Source of the DNA: Clostridia bacterium
Lineage (GTDB): Bacteria; Bacillota; Clostridia; Oscillospirales; CAG-272
NCBI GenBank assembly: GCA_017461945.1
Contig: JAFTSB010000063.1
Span: forward strand, 1 to 45,415
DNA: 45,415 nt
Reading direction: 5' to 3'
Positions 16,490 to 25,321 of the stretch are shown piece after piece. The notes beneath the pieces are model-generated. The model was not told the origin of the DNA and searched no databases. It saw nothing but the letters and a program-made list of their open reading frames with translations. The first letter of the stretch is position 1. Each line of letters opens with the position of its first letter. A program made the position numbers and the translations under genes.

Positions 16490-18352
16490 TTAATGGAGCC
16501 CTAAATAGATCAAAAGGACGGAAATGTCAGCCGGCGAAACGCCGCTGATGCGAGAGGCTTGACCAATGGTGGCAGGCTTGCGCTGGGAAAGCTTTTGCGC
16601 TGCCTCAATGCGCAGACCGGCGATCTTGGAGTAGTCCAGATCCTGCGGCAGAGCGCGGGATTCCAGCTTGATGTGGCGCAAAACCTCGCCCGTTTGCCGG
16701 GCAATATAGCCCTCGTACTTGATCTGCACCTCCACCGACTGTGCCGCCGCACGGGAAAGAATGGGGCGATTGGGGTCTAACGCCTCCAAGGCGGCATAGG
16801 TAACGCCGGGGCGGCGGAGCAGATCGGCCAGCGAGGCCCCGGTGTTTAGCGGGGGGGATTCCAGGGTGGCGAGAAAGGGATTGGCGCGCTCCGGGGAAAC
16901 GTGCGTGGAAAAAAGTCGCGCCTTTTCAGCCTCAATAACGGCCATTTTTTTCTCGAATTTCGCATAACGGGTCTCATTTATCAGCCCTACACGGTGGCCG
17001 AGGGGAGTCAGACGCTCATCGGCGTTATCCTGCCGCAACAGCAATCGATATTCGGAGCGCGAGGTCATCATACGATAGGGCTCGTTGGTGCCCTTGGTGA
17101 TCAGATCGTCCACCAGGGTCCCGATGTATGAGCCCGAACGGGGGAGGGTCAGCGCTTCTTCTCCTTTTGCGGCCAACGCCGCGTTGATGCCGGCCAAAAG
17201 TCCTTGCCCGGCGGCCTCCTCATAGCCCGAGGTGCCGTTGAACTGCCCCGCACCGTACAGCCCCTTGATGCTTTGAAACTCCAAGGTGGCGGTGAGCTGG
17301 GTGGGATCGCAGCAATCGTATTCGATGGCGTAAGCATAGCGCATGATCTCGGCGTTTTGCATACCGGGCAGCGATTTCAGCATTTTTTGCTGCACGTCTG
17401 TGGGCATGGAGGTGGAAAAGCCCTGCAGATACAGCTCCTCGGTCTCCTCACCAAGGGGCTCTAAAAACAGTTGATGGCGTTCCTTATCGGCAAAGCGGAC
17501 TACTTTATCCTCAATGGAGGGGCAATAGCGGGGACCGGTGCCATGAATATGACCGCCATACATGGCGGAACGGGTCAGATTTTCCCGTATGATGCGGTGG
17601 GTCTCGGCGTTGGTGTAAAGAATGTGGCAGGGAATCTGTTCCACCCCGCGCATATAGTCCTCGGGGGTGGAAACCGCATACGGTAGCGGATTTTCTTCAC
17701 CGGGCTGTAGCTCAAGGGCAGAAAAATCCACCGATCGACGGTTGATGCGCGCCGGCGTTCCGGTTTTAAAACGCATCAGTCGGATGCCCAGCTCCTGCAA
17801 AGAGGCGGAGAGCCCCTTGGATGGCAAAAAGCCATCGGGGCCGCTATCCTGGGCGGCGGAGCCCACAAAAATACGGCTTTCCAGGTACGTACCGGCGGCG
17901 ATGATGGCCGATTGGCAAGCATACTCCTCACTAAGAGCGGTGCAAACGCCGGTCACATGGCCATCCTTCACTAGGATCCTTGTGATCTCGGCTTGGACCA
18001 GTCGCAGGCTCGGGGTGTGCTCCAGCACCGATTTCATATAAATATGGTAGCGTTTGCGGTCGGCCTGCACGCGCTTGCTGTGCACAGCCGCGCCTTTGCC
18101 AAGGTTCAGCGTGCGGGATTGTAGGGTAACGGCATCGGCCGCGCGTCCCATCTCGCCCCCCAAGGCATCGATCTCATAAACCAGATGCCCCTTGGCGGTG
18201 CCGCCGATGGAGGGATTGCAGGGCATATTGCCGATGGATTCCAGAGACATGGTAAAGAGGATGGTGTCCACGCCCATACGGGCGCTGGCCAGCGCAGCCT
18301 CGATGCCGGCGTGTCCTGCACCGATCACGGCAACGGTGGTGGTGTTTGGCAT
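16490..18352 (-). CDS. mnmG: tRNA uridine-5-carboxymethylaminomethyl modification enzyme MnmG (GidA)
   Basis: 620 residues, full length. With MnmE it installs the (carboxymethyl)aminomethyl group on wobble uridine 34 of several tRNAs, using FAD and methylene-tetrahydrofolate. Motifs: FAD-binding V-I-G-A-G-H-A-G-I-E-A-A near residue 9; G-N-M-P-C-N-P-S-I-G-G; A-A-G-T-Y-L; G-T-G-P-R-Y-C-P-S-I-E-D-K; and the helical C-terminal domain with E-x-Q-I-K-Y-E-G-Y-I. Start: ATG at 18352 preceded by AAAGGAGT. It follows the GH43-like gene by 44 bp, so it may be read from the upstream operon as well as a local promoter. mnmE is not in the window. Confidence 0.98.
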   Translation of the reverse strand: MPNTTTVAVIGAGHAGIEAALASARMGVDTILFTMSLESIGNMPCNPSIGGTAKGHLVYEIDALGGEMGRAADAVTLQSRTLNLGKGAAVHSKRVQADRKRYHIYMKSVLEHTPSLRLVQAEITRILVKDGHVTGVCTALSEEYACQSAIIAAGTYLESRIFVGSAAQDSGPDGFLPSKGLSASLQELGIRLMRFKTGTPARINRRSVDFSALELQPGEENPLPYAVSTPEDYMRGVEQIPCHILYTNAETHRIIRENLTRSAMYGGHIHGTGPRYCPSIEDKVVRFADKERHQLFLEPLGEETEELYLQGFSTSMPTDVQQKMLKSLPGMQNAEIMRYAYAIEYDCCDPTQLTATLEFQSIKGLYGAGQFNGTSGYEEAAGQGLLAGINAALAAKGEEALTLPRSGSYIGTLVDDLITKGTNEPYRMMTSRSEYRLLLRQDNADERLTPLGHRVGLINETRYAKFEKKMAVIEAEKARLFSTHVSPERANPFLATLESPPLNTGASLADLLRRPGVTYAALEALDPNRPILSRAAAQSVEVQIKYEGYIARQTGEVLRHIKLESRALPQDLDYSKIAGLRIEAAQKLSQRKPATIGQASRISGVSPADISVLLIYLGLH

Positions 18353-18396
18353 AAAAGACTCCTTTGCGCGAAAAATAGCGTAACGGTGCGTGTTTT

Positions 18397-19233
18397 TTAA
18401 TATTTTAAGAACATAGCACGCTCGGCGTTGGCTTTGTTGGGGCTGTGCAGGGAGATCATACGCTCGCCTTGCAGGGTGTGAAACAGCATCGCGTGGCCGC
18501 CGTCAAAGTCAAAGCGAGGCGGCAGATGGTGCCAAGGACCCAGAACGCGGTCGGCTTCAGCCTCCAGCACCAGATAGCGCCCTTGGTGAAAGCTGGACCA
18601 GATCATTTTCAACTTGTCACCCTCGGTAAAGAGGAAGGGACCGTCGGTCACATAGCAATCGGGCCGCTTGCTGCCAAGCGAGGTTACGTCGGGGTGGTCG
18701 GAGGCACGAAACAGCAAAACCGGAGCGCCGGCAGGGGCGGAAAGGTCGGGCGTGAGAGGCATTGCGCAGATCTCGCCATCCTTTACCTGTAGCCATTCGT
18801 GGCAGAACACGAGATACGGGGTGCCGTTTTCCACCCAAAGGGTGCCATCAAGACATTCCCAGTCGGCAGGCGTGGCGGGCGATTGGCTAAGTGGAACAAA
18901 GGTGCCGTCGGGCGTGTCGCAAACCAAAATTTGTGTGCCGCGACAGGCGGTTTCGCTTTTAAAGCTGCCAAACAAATAGTATTTTCCGTTATATTTGTGT
19001 ACCTCGGGCGCCCAATAATCCCGATCGGCCCAAAAGTCGATTTTCGTCCCATCAAAAATGACCTTGGGGTCTTCAAAATGCTCCAGGTCGTGGGTCTTAT
19101 AGACCAAAAAGCTGGGGCCGGTGTGAAGGGAATCCGCTTGCAGGGCGGTGGTGCCATACATATAATAGCAGCCCTGTTCGGTGTCGGTCAGAATAAAGGG
19201 ATCGCGGATGCGGATGTCAGCTCTGTTCAACAT
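18397..19233 (-). CDS. Glycoside hydrolase family 43-like protein
   Basis: 278 residues, a single five-bladed beta-propeller-sized protein without signal peptide, so intracellular. N-terminal R-D-P-F-I-L carries the likely general-base Asp; W-A-P-E-V-H is the conserved second propeller motif; V-T-D-G-P-F-L-F precedes M-I-W-S-S-F, as in several GH43 subgroups. GH43 enzymes remove arabinose or xylose from plant-type oligosaccharides. The substrate here cannot be assigned, and the usual acid Glu motif E-G-P reads D-G-P, so activity should not be assumed. ATG at 19233 with AAAGAGG upstream. Third gene of a minus-strand run, 33 bp after the phosphatase gene. Confidence 0.85.
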   Translation of the reverse strand: MLNRADIRIRDPFILTDTEQGCYYMYGTTALQADSLHTGPSFLVYKTHDLEHFEDPKVIFDGTKIDFWADRDYWAPEVHKYNGKYYLFGSFKSETACRGTQILVCDTPDGTFVPLSQSPATPADWECLDGTLWVENGTPYLVFCHEWLQVKDGEICAMPLTPDLSAPAGAPVLLFRASDHPDVTSLGSKRPDCYVTDGPFLFTEGDKLKMIWSSFHQGRYLVLEAEADRVLGPWHHLPPRFDFDGGHAMLFHTLQGERMISLHSPNKANAERAMFLKY

Positions 19234-19266
19234 AATTACCTCTTTTTTTGTATACGTATACGGATT

Positions 19267-20049
19267 TTAATCGTTTTTCAGTACGGAAAGCAAATAGGGG
19301 TGCAATGCGCCATTGGAAGCGGCTATGTTGGCTTCGCCGGTCATGGAAAGGGGATTCCCCTGCCAATCGGTGATAATGCCACCGGCCTCCTCCAGGATCA
19401 CCGCACCGGCTGCGTAATCCCATAGCTGCAGCTTGCGTTCTGCATAAAGGCCTACGCGACCGCAGGCGGTATAGGCAACGTCGGTGGCGGCTGAGCCGGA
19501 GCGGCGAATGTCGATGCAATCCATATAAAGCTGACGGGTGATGGCCATCAAGCTGTCTACGTGTTCCTTGTAGTAGGAGGAGGTTCCTATGGCAGCCAGA
19601 GCCTCACCCGGTGTGGCAGCATCTACCACGTGAATGGGGGCCCCGTTCAGAAAGGCACCCTTTCCGCGCTCGGCCCAAAAAAGCTCATCGGTATAGGGAT
19701 TATAAATGGCTCCCAGCTCTGCACGGTGTTGGTAGACCAGCGCCAGTGAAACCACCGACAGACCGTAGGAAAAGATATAGTTGGTGGTGCCGTCGATGGG
19801 GTCCAGTACAAAGGTGGGAGTGGCAGGGTCAACGGTATGGTCGGCATCCTCCTCGCCCATAAAGCGGATGTGAGGATAGCGTACGGCAAGCGTCTCTCGC
19901 AGGCGCTTTTGCACTCCAAAATCGGCGGCGGTCACAAAATCGTTGCGGTTTTTTACGATGACGTCGCCTGCCGAGGTAGGGTCAAGCAGAAAGGGACGCA
20001 GCGAGCGCAGCAACTCGGAAATTTCTTGAAAAGTGGGATACGTATTCAT
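19267..20049 (-). CDS. Inositol monophosphatase family protein
   Basis: 260 residues. Mg2+-dependent sugar-phosphate or inositol-phosphate phosphatase family (SuhB/CysQ type). Diagnostic motifs: G-E-E-D near residue 66 (metal ligands); D-P-I-D-G-T-T-N near 83; and W-D-Y-A-A-G-A-V-I-L-E-E-A-G-G near 207. Cytoplasmic, no signal peptide. Start ATG at 20049 with AAAGGAC upstream. Spaced 20 bp from the preceding gene and 33 bp from the next, consistent with one operon. The physiological substrate (inositol-1-phosphate, PAP or another sugar phosphate) cannot be chosen from sequence. Confidence 0.94.
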   Translation of the reverse strand: MNTYPTFQEISELLRSLRPFLLDPTSAGDVIVKNRNDFVTAADFGVQKRLRETLAVRYPHIRFMGEEDADHTVDPATPTFVLDPIDGTTNYIFSYGLSVVSLALVYQHRAELGAIYNPYTDELFWAERGKGAFLNGAPIHVVDAATPGEALAAIGTSSYYKEHVDSLMAITRQLYMDCIDIRRSGSAATDVAYTACGRVGLYAERKLQLWDYAAGAVILEEAGGIITDWQGNPLSMTGEANIAASNGALHPYLLSVLKND

Positions 20050-20069
20050 ATTTTTTGTCCTTTTTGCGA

Positions 20070-20630
20070 TTATCGTTGGGTTTTTGTGACCACCGTGCCC
20101 GAGGGATTGTAAAAACGGCAGATCTGCAGGGCACGCTGCGTGGCCTCGAAATAAAGGATAGCCCGGCGCTTCTCCTTTTTGCTATGGTCCTTGTATTCAA
20201 ACAGCATATAATAAATGTCGGGGGCGGAAAGTGAGGAGATGGCGGAGTACTCCCGTTCCGGCTTCCACGCGGTGGCCTTGGCCGAATAGATGTCTCCGTC
20301 TAAAGGAGCGATGGTCACGGCATCGCGCAGGGTAACGACCAGCAGGCGGCGGCGACTACGATTGCCGTAGATTTTGGAAAAGGTCAGCTCACCCGAGGTA
20401 ATGGAATACTCATACTCCACGTCTACATAGCGCCAGGTGATAAACACAATGATCCAAAGGGAGATGGGGATCAGCGCGATCAGGGGCACGATCAGTCGAT
20501 AGCGCAGCCCCAGCAGCAAGAACCCCAATACGTAAAAGACATAAAAGCATAGCAGCGCGATGCGGGCAAGGATCCATTTTCCCTCCAGCTTTTGCTCTAC
20601 TACAAACTCATAGGTTGAAAATTCGTTCAC
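20070..20630 (-). CDS. Two-helix membrane protein of unknown function
   Basis: 186 residues; no family recognised with confidence. Two adjacent membrane helices near residues 20-38 and 45-65, then a soluble C-terminal domain of about 115 residues, rich in beta-type sequence and starting V-E-Y-E-Y-S-I-T-S-G-E-L. The layout of two helices plus a beta-rich domain resembles bacterial PH-like membrane proteins, but that is only an architectural impression. Start choice: a GTG at 20630 seven bases after AGAGGTG is preferred over the ATG at 20657, which has no ribosome binding site. First gene of the operon leading to the phosphatase, GH43-like gene and mnmG. Confidence 0.78.
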   Translation of the reverse strand: MNEFSTYEFVVEQKLEGKWILARIALLCFYVFYVLGFLLLGLRYRLIVPLIALIPISLWIIVFITWRYVDVEYEYSITSGELTFSKIYGNRSRRRLLVVTLRDAVTIAPLDGDIYSAKATAWKPEREYSAISSLSAPDIYYMLFEYKDHSKKEKRRAILYFEATQRALQICRFYNPSGTVVTKTQR

Positions 20631-20671
20631 AACAGCACCTCTTTTCTGGCGTAACATACAAACACACTGTA

Positions 20672-20700
20672 ATTATAACACAAAAAACAGTTCATTTCAA
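20672..20700 (-). promoter_or_regulatory. Promoter of the minus-strand operon starting at 20630
   Basis: TTGAAA (20695-20700), 17-bp spacer, TATAAT (20672-20677) on the minus strand. Diverges from the plus promoter at 20750. Confidence 0.8.
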
Positions 20701-20749
20701 TCTTTTCTGTGTGACAGGCGACAAAAAACGAAAATGTTTTTGTTCCCTC

Positions 20750-20778
20750 TTGATATCTCGCGCGCTTTCTTGTATAAT
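20750..20778 (+). promoter_or_regulatory. Promoter of the ACT/UPF0210 operon
   Basis: TTGATA (20750-20755), 17-bp spacer, TATAAT (20773-20778); a second TATAAT follows at 20784-20789. Leader of about 35-40 nt to a TTAGGAG ribosome binding site. Confidence 0.82.
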
Positions 20779-20820
20779 AAATGTATAATAATATATATCT
20801 AAAGTTAGGAGATCACAAAA

Positions 20821-21090
20821 ATGAAAGCTGTTATTACCGTTACCGGAAAGGATAGCGTAGGCATCATCGCCCGCGTCAGTGCCATGTGCACCGAGTACAA
20901 TGCCAATATCGTGGATATCACCCAAAGCGTGCTTTCGGAGTACTTTGCCATGATCATGCTGGTGGAGATCGGAAAGCTGACCATTCCCTTTGCCGATTTT
21001 GCCGACAAGATGGCCGATGCTGGCAAGGCGTGCGGTCTGGATATCCGCGCCATGCACGAGGATATTTTTAACACCATGCATCACATCTGA
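20821..21090 (+). CDS. ACT domain protein (UPF0237 type)
   Basis: 89 residues, a single stand-alone ACT domain (beta-alpha-beta-beta-alpha-beta fold). It begins M-K-A-V-I-T-V-T-G-K-D-S-V-G-I-I-A and contains N-I-V-D-I-T-Q, typical of the small UPF0237 group. ACT domains usually bind amino acids and regulate a partner. It is paired with the UPF0210 gene 20 bp downstream, a combination conserved across Firmicutes and archaea, so the two probably act together. Cytoplasmic. Ribosome binding site TTAGGAG nine bases before the ATG. Confidence 0.93.
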   Translation: MKAVITVTGKDSVGIIARVSAMCTEYNANIVDITQSVLSEYFAMIMLVEIGKLTIPFADFADKMADAGKACGLDIRAMHEDIFNTMHHI

Positions 21091-21110
21091 TGGCTCTGTG
21101 AGGTAACAAT

Positions 21111-22469
21111 ATGCTGAACATCACCGATATTTTGGAAACCATTGGGATGATCCGTGAGGAAAATCTCGATATCCGTACCATTACCATGGGCATCTCTTTG
21201 CTGGACTGCGTCAGCGAGGATGAGAACCGTGTGTGCGAAAAGGTATACGATAAAATTACCCGCACCGCCAAGAATCTGGTGAGCGTGGGTTGCGATATTG
21301 AGAAAAAATACGGTATTCCCATTGTCAATAAGCGCGTGTCCGTCACCCCGGTCTCTCTCATTGGCGGCGAAATGTCTCCCGAGGGCTATCTCAAGCTGGC
21401 CCACACCCTGCAGCGCGCGGCCGAAAATCTGGGCATCAACTTCATCGGCGGCTACTCGGCACTTGTCCACAAGGGCATGACCCAGGGCGAGAAGAATCTG
21501 ATCTCGGTCATTCCCGAGGCACTTGCCGAAACCCAGATGGTCTGCTCCTCGGTCAATGTGGCCACCACCAAGGCCGGCATCAATATGGATGCCATCCGTA
21601 TGATGGGCTCGGCCATCAAGCGCGCCGCTTATCTTACCCGTGATAACAACTCCATTGGCTGTGCTAAGCTGGTGGTTTTTGCCAACGTACCCGAGGATAA
21701 CCCCTTTATGGCCGGTGCCTTCCACGGTGTGGGCGAGCCCGATCACGTGATCAACGTGGGCGTTTCCGGCCCCGGTGTGGTGGCCGCCGCCATCAAGCGT
21801 GCAGGGGATTGTGATCTTTCTGAGCTGGCAGACGTGATCAAAAAGACCGCCTTTAAGATCACCCGCGTAGGTCAGCTGGTGGCCAGCGAGGCCGCCGAGC
21901 GCTTGGACACCCCCTTTGGCATCATCGACCTGTCGTTGGCACCCACCCCTGCCATTGGTGACTCGGTGGCCCATATCCTGGAGGAGATGGGTTTGGAGTC
22001 CTGCGGCGGCTGCGGTACGACGGCGGCGCTGGCCATGCTCAACGATGCCGTGAAGAAGGGCGGCGTTATGGCGTCCTCTCACGTGGGCGGCCTTTCGGGC
22101 GCCTTTATCCCGGTTTCCGAGGATGCCGGCATGATCGCCGCTGTGGAGCGCGGTGCCCTGACTCTGGAAAAGCTGGAGGCGATGACCGCCGTTTGCTCGG
22201 TGGGTCTGGATATGATCGCCATTCCCGGCGACGTTTCGGAGGATGTGATCTGCGGCATCATTGCCGATGAGATCTCCATTGGTGTGGCCAACACCAAGAC
22301 CACCGCGGTTCGTGTGATCCCGGCCTATGGCAAAAAGGAGGGTGACGCGGTCAGCTTTGGCGGCCTTTTGGGCTATGCACCGGTCATGTCGGTCAAGCCC
22401 TACTCGCCTGCTTGCTTTGTGGCACGCGGCGGCCGTATTCCTGCACCCATTCACAGCTTAAAGAACTAA
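21111..22469 (+). CDS. UPF0210/DUF711 family protein
   Basis: 452 residues, matching the usual length. Contains the family's conserved features: R-T-I-T-M-G-I-S-L near residue 22; F-I-G-G-Y-S-A-L-V near 120; [10 protein letters not shown] near 219; and a glycine-rich [11 protein letters not shown] near 296. Soluble, with no membrane segment. Biochemical function is not established as far as I know; the family is structurally related to PFL-like glycyl-radical folds, but no catalytic glycyl-radical motif is seen here. Co-transcribed with the ACT domain protein, which may be its amino-acid sensor (inference). Confidence 0.93.
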   Translation: MLNITDILETIGMIREENLDIRTITMGISLLDCVSEDENRVCEKVYDKITRTAKNLVSVGCDIEKKYGIPIVNKRVSVTPVSLIGGEMSPEGYLKLAHTLQRAAENLGINFIGGYSALVHKGMTQGEKNLISVIPEALAETQMVCSSVNVATTKAGINMDAIRMMGSAIKRAAYLTRDNNSIGCAKLVVFANVPEDNPFMAGAFHGVGEPDHVINVGVSGPGVVAAAIKRAGDCDLSELADVIKKTAFKITRVGQLVASEAAERLDTPFGIIDLSLAPTPAIGDSVAHILEEMGLESCGGCGTTAALAMLNDAVKKGGVMASSHVGGLSGAFIPVSEDAGMIAAVERGALTLEKLEAMTAVCSVGLDMIAIPGDVSEDVICGIIADEISIGVANTKTTAVRVIPAYGKKEGDAVSFGGLLGYAPVMSVKPYSPACFVARGGRIPAPIHSLKN

Positions 22470-22479
22470 AAAACCATAC

Positions 22480-22501
22480 CGTATGCGTTTTTTTGCATAC
22501 G
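22480..22501 (+). promoter_or_regulatory. Short hairpin next to the ClC ribosome binding site
   Basis: CGTATGC (22480-22486) pairs with GCATACG (22495-22501), with a T-rich loop. The Shine-Dalgarno AGGAG begins two bases later. There is no T-run after the stem, so it is not a normal terminator. Confidence 0.35.
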
Positions 22502-22511
22502 TAGGAGCATT

Positions 22512-24176
22512 ATGAAATCCGGAATTCAAAATCATTTGATCCATATCATGATGCCCAGTGTTGTATTCTCCGTCATTGCGGGTGTGCTGACCGGCGCGCT
22601 GGTCTTTGCCTTTCGCGTGATCTCGGAGGAGGTGATCCTGCTTTCCCAGCAGATCTTTCGGTTTGCGGGTACACATTACTGGGCAATCCCCTTGGTGGTG
22701 GCGGGAGCGGTTCTGGTGGCACTGCTGGTTTCGTTGTGCCAGCGCTATTCCCCCCACGCCCGGGGAGGCGGTATTCCCACCGCCGTGGCCTTGATGCGTG
22801 GACTTATCACCTTTCAATGGCTGCGAAACGTGGTGTTCGTGTTCACCTCGGCGCTGCTTTCTTATCTGTGCGGCATCCCCCTTGGCAATGACGAGGGCCC
22901 TGCCGTGCAAATGGGTACCGCCATTGGCAGCGGAACCACCAAGCTGCTGACCGGCAAAAAGCATCAGGGGTGGGAACGCTATCTGATGACCGGCGGCGCT
23001 ACCGCCGGCTTTGCCGCGGCCACCTGTGCCCCCATCTCGGCGGTGCTGTTTGGCCTGGAGGAGGCGCACCGTCGCTTTTCCCCCTTGCTGCTCATGTCCT
23101 CGATCTCCAGCGTGCTGTCGGGCATGGGTACGCTTCATGTGCTTTGCTATCTGACGGGCAGAGAGGAGCTGACCTCGCTGTTCCACTTTACCATCACACA
23201 AGCGCTGCCCCTCCGGCACATCTGGATGGCCATACTGGTGGGTTTGTTTTGCGGCATCGGTGCCTATCTGCTGGCTGCTATGACCATGCTGATCCGCAAT
23301 ACGTTGCATAAAAAAGCCAAGAACGTTCCCCATTTTTTAAAGATCGCCCCTGTTTTTGCCTTGGTGGCTCTGATCGGTTGCTTCTTTTCGGAGTATCATG
23401 TGATCGGCACCGGGCACCATCTGATTGAAAGTCTGATCTCCCATCGCGAGATCTGGTATATCGCCCTTGGGCTGCTGCTGGTGCGCGCTGTGCTGGTGAT
23501 CCTTGCCAACGACGTGGGCGCCACGGGCGGTCTGTTTACCCCCATTCTGGTCTTTGGCGCCTTGATCGGCTCTATGACTGCCGAACTGCTCATTGCGCTT
23601 GGTGCTATGGATGCGCACTTTTTCCCCTTGATGGTGGTGATGGGAATGTCGGCCTTCTTCGCCGGCTCGGTACGTACCCCTCTGACCGCTGCTATCTTTG
23701 CCATCGAGGTGTTCTCGGGCTTTGATAACGTCTTGCCTATTTTTGTTTCTATTCTGATTTCCTACGTGATCGTGGAGACCATCGGTGTTACCTCCATCAA
23801 CGAGATCGCTATGGAGCGCGAGATCCATAAGGCCCACAAGGGCAAGGCTCGTTGCACTGTGGATGTCGAGCTGACGGTGCGCCCCGATTGCTTTGCCATC
23901 GGCAAGGAGCCTCGTGATATTCTTTGGCCGGCCTTTTGCCACGTGCTTTCGGTGCGAAAGGGCGAGGCCGAAAAGGATTCCTATGAGGGCGGCACCATTC
24001 ACGAAGGGGATATCCTGCGCCTCAATTTTACCACCTATGACCGAGAGGCCACAGCCACCGAGCTGTGCGCCATTTTGGGTGATCAGCCGGTGTATGAAAA
24101 TGCCACCGTACACAGCGACCCCACCGGCCACCGGTTATCGGTGGACGTTGCCAAAAATATTGGTAAGCGTTCTTGA
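22512..24176 (+). CDS. ClC family chloride channel/transporter with C-terminal RCK_C-like domain
   Basis: 554 residues. An integral membrane ClC protein moving chloride or another small anion, often coupled to protons. Ion-path motifs: A-R-G-G-G-I-P-T near residue 84 (the position equivalent to E. coli Ser107 is Gly); L-G-N-D-E-G-P-A-V-Q near 125 with the gating glutamate kept; and G-G-L-F-T-P-I-L near 337. After the last helices, residues about 455-530 form a soluble domain like the TrkA/RCK C-terminal domain, which often binds ligands. ATG at 22512 with AGGAG upstream. Lies downstream of the UPF0210 gene and 78 bp before the AEC transporter, with no clear terminator between them. Ion selectivity is uncertain because of the Gly substitution. 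Confidence 0.94.
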   Translation: MKSGIQNHLIHIMMPSVVFSVIAGVLTGALVFAFRVISEEVILLSQQIFRFAGTHYWAIPLVVAGAVLVALLVSLCQRYSPHARGGGIPTAVALMRGLITFQWLRNVVFVFTSALLSYLCGIPLGNDEGPAVQMGTAIGSGTTKLLTGKKHQGWERYLMTGGATAGFAAATCAPISAVLFGLEEAHRRFSPLLLMSSISSVLSGMGTLHVLCYLTGREELTSLFHFTITQALPLRHIWMAILVGLFCGIGAYLLAAMTMLIRNTLHKKAKNVPHFLKIAPVFALVALIGCFFSEYHVIGTGHHLIESLISHREIWYIALGLLLVRAVLVILANDVGATGGLFTPILVFGALIGSMTAELLIALGAMDAHFFPLMVVMGMSAFFAGSVRTPLTAAIFAIEVFSGFDNVLPIFVSILISYVIVETIGVTSINEIAMEREIHKAHKGKARCTVDVELTVRPDCFAIGKEPRDILWPAFCHVLSVRKGEAEKDSYEGGTIHEGDILRLNFTTYDREATATELCAILGDQPVYENATVHSDPTGHRLSVDVAKNIGKRS

Positions 24177-24254
24177 TGCGATTGTGATGAAAAAAAGGCA
24201 ACGGATGCGAGTTTTTAGGCTCTGTCTGCTGTTTTATCAAAGGAGAGTGTGCGC

Positions 24255-25244
24255 TTGGATTCGTTTCTTTTTGCCATCAATGCGGTTATGCCCATTATTT
24301 TAATGGTGGCTGTCGGCTACGCATTAAAGAAAATTGGGCTGATGGGTCCCGAACTTTCCAAGGCCGCAAACAAGCTGGTCTTTCGGGTCTTTTTGCCTGC
24401 AACGCTGTTTTTAAATGTTTATAAGATCCGGGATCTCGGCGGCATTGAGTTGGGATATATCGGCTATGCGCTGATCGTGGTATTTGCCATTTTTCTGCTG
24501 GCTATTCCGGCGGCAATGCTGCTGACCAAGCATCCCGAGCGCCGCGGCCCGTTGGTGCAGGTGGCCTTTCGCTCCAATTACGCCTTGGTGGGCCTGCCCT
24601 TGGCCGGCTCGCTGTTCGGGGCAGAGGGCGAAATGGTGGCCACGCTGTTGTCGGCGGCGGTGATCCCGCTGTTTAACGTGTTGGCCGTGATCAGCCTTTC
24701 GATCTTTCACGGCGGCGACGAAAAGCCGAGTGTGAAAAGAATCCTGCTGGGTATTGTCAAAAATCCTCTGATCCTCAGCATCGCTGCGGGGCTGGTGGCC
24801 CTTGCCATTCGCGCCCTGCTGGTAAAAAACGGCATCAACTTCCGTCTGACACAGATCCAGCCCGTGTATACGGTGCTGCAATATCTGTCGGGCGTTTCCA
24901 CGCCCCTGGCGCTTTTGGTGTTGGGCGCACAGTTTGAGTTTTCTGCCATTTCGGCACTGAAAAAAGAGATCATTGCCGGCACGCTGGCGCGCGTGCTGGT
25001 CACGCCCCTGCTGGGTATTGGCATTGCTTATCTTTTTTTGCGAGATCATCTTACCGGTGCCCATTTTGCCGCTTTTGTGGCGTTGTTTGCCACACCGGTG
25101 GCGGTTTCCAGCCTGACGATGGCACAGGAAATGGATAACGATGCGGCCCTTGCGGGCCAGCTGGTGGTCTGGACCACCATTGCCTCGTCTGTCTCGATCT
25201 TTCTTGGTGCGTTGCTGCTGCGGCTGGCCGGCATATTCGGATAA
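24255..25244 (+). CDS. AEC family (auxin efflux carrier-like) transporter
   Basis: 329 residues with about ten membrane helices in two repeats. The N-terminus (F-A-I-N-A-V-M-P-I-I-L-M-V-A-V-G-Y) and F-R-V-F-L-P-A-T-L-F are characteristic of the AEC family, which includes bacterial malate/malonate permeases. Likely exports or imports a small organic acid; the substrate is not readable. Start choice: AAAGGAG ends 3 bp before the GTG at 24249 but is well spaced (9 bp) for the in-frame TTG at 24255, so TTG is preferred. Followed by the pflB promoter region. Confidence 0.92.
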   Translation: MDSFLFAINAVMPIILMVAVGYALKKIGLMGPELSKAANKLVFRVFLPATLFLNVYKIRDLGGIELGYIGYALIVVFAIFLLAIPAAMLLTKHPERRGPLVQVAFRSNYALVGLPLAGSLFGAEGEMVATLLSAAVIPLFNVLAVISLSIFHGGDEKPSVKRILLGIVKNPLILSIAAGLVALAIRALLVKNGINFRLTQIQPVYTVLQYLSGVSTPLALLVLGAQFEFSAISALKKEIIAGTLARVLVTPLLGIGIAYLFLRDHLTGAHFAAFVALFATPVAVSSLTMAQEMDNDAALAGQLVVWTTIASSVSIFLGALLLRLAGIFG

Positions 25245-25257
25245 AAGCAAATTTTTT

Positions 25258-25282
25258 AAAAATTAGAATATTTCTAAATTTT
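25258..25282. promoter_or_regulatory. AT-rich inverted repeat upstream of the pflB promoter
   Basis: Arms 25258-25267 and 25273-25282 match at 9 of 10 positions around a five-base centre, ending 2 bp before the -35 element. Operator-like. Confidence 0.4.
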
Positions 25283-25284
25283 AC

Positions 25285-25313
25285 TTGACTTTTGATTCAT
25301 TTTAAGTTATAAT
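25285..25313 (+). promoter_or_regulatory. Promoter of pflB-pflA
   Basis: TTGACT (25285-25290), 17-bp spacer, TATAAT (25308-25313). Transcription should begin near 25320, exactly at the 5' edge of the riboswitch. Confidence 0.9.
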
Positions 25314-25321
25314 AAAATAAA

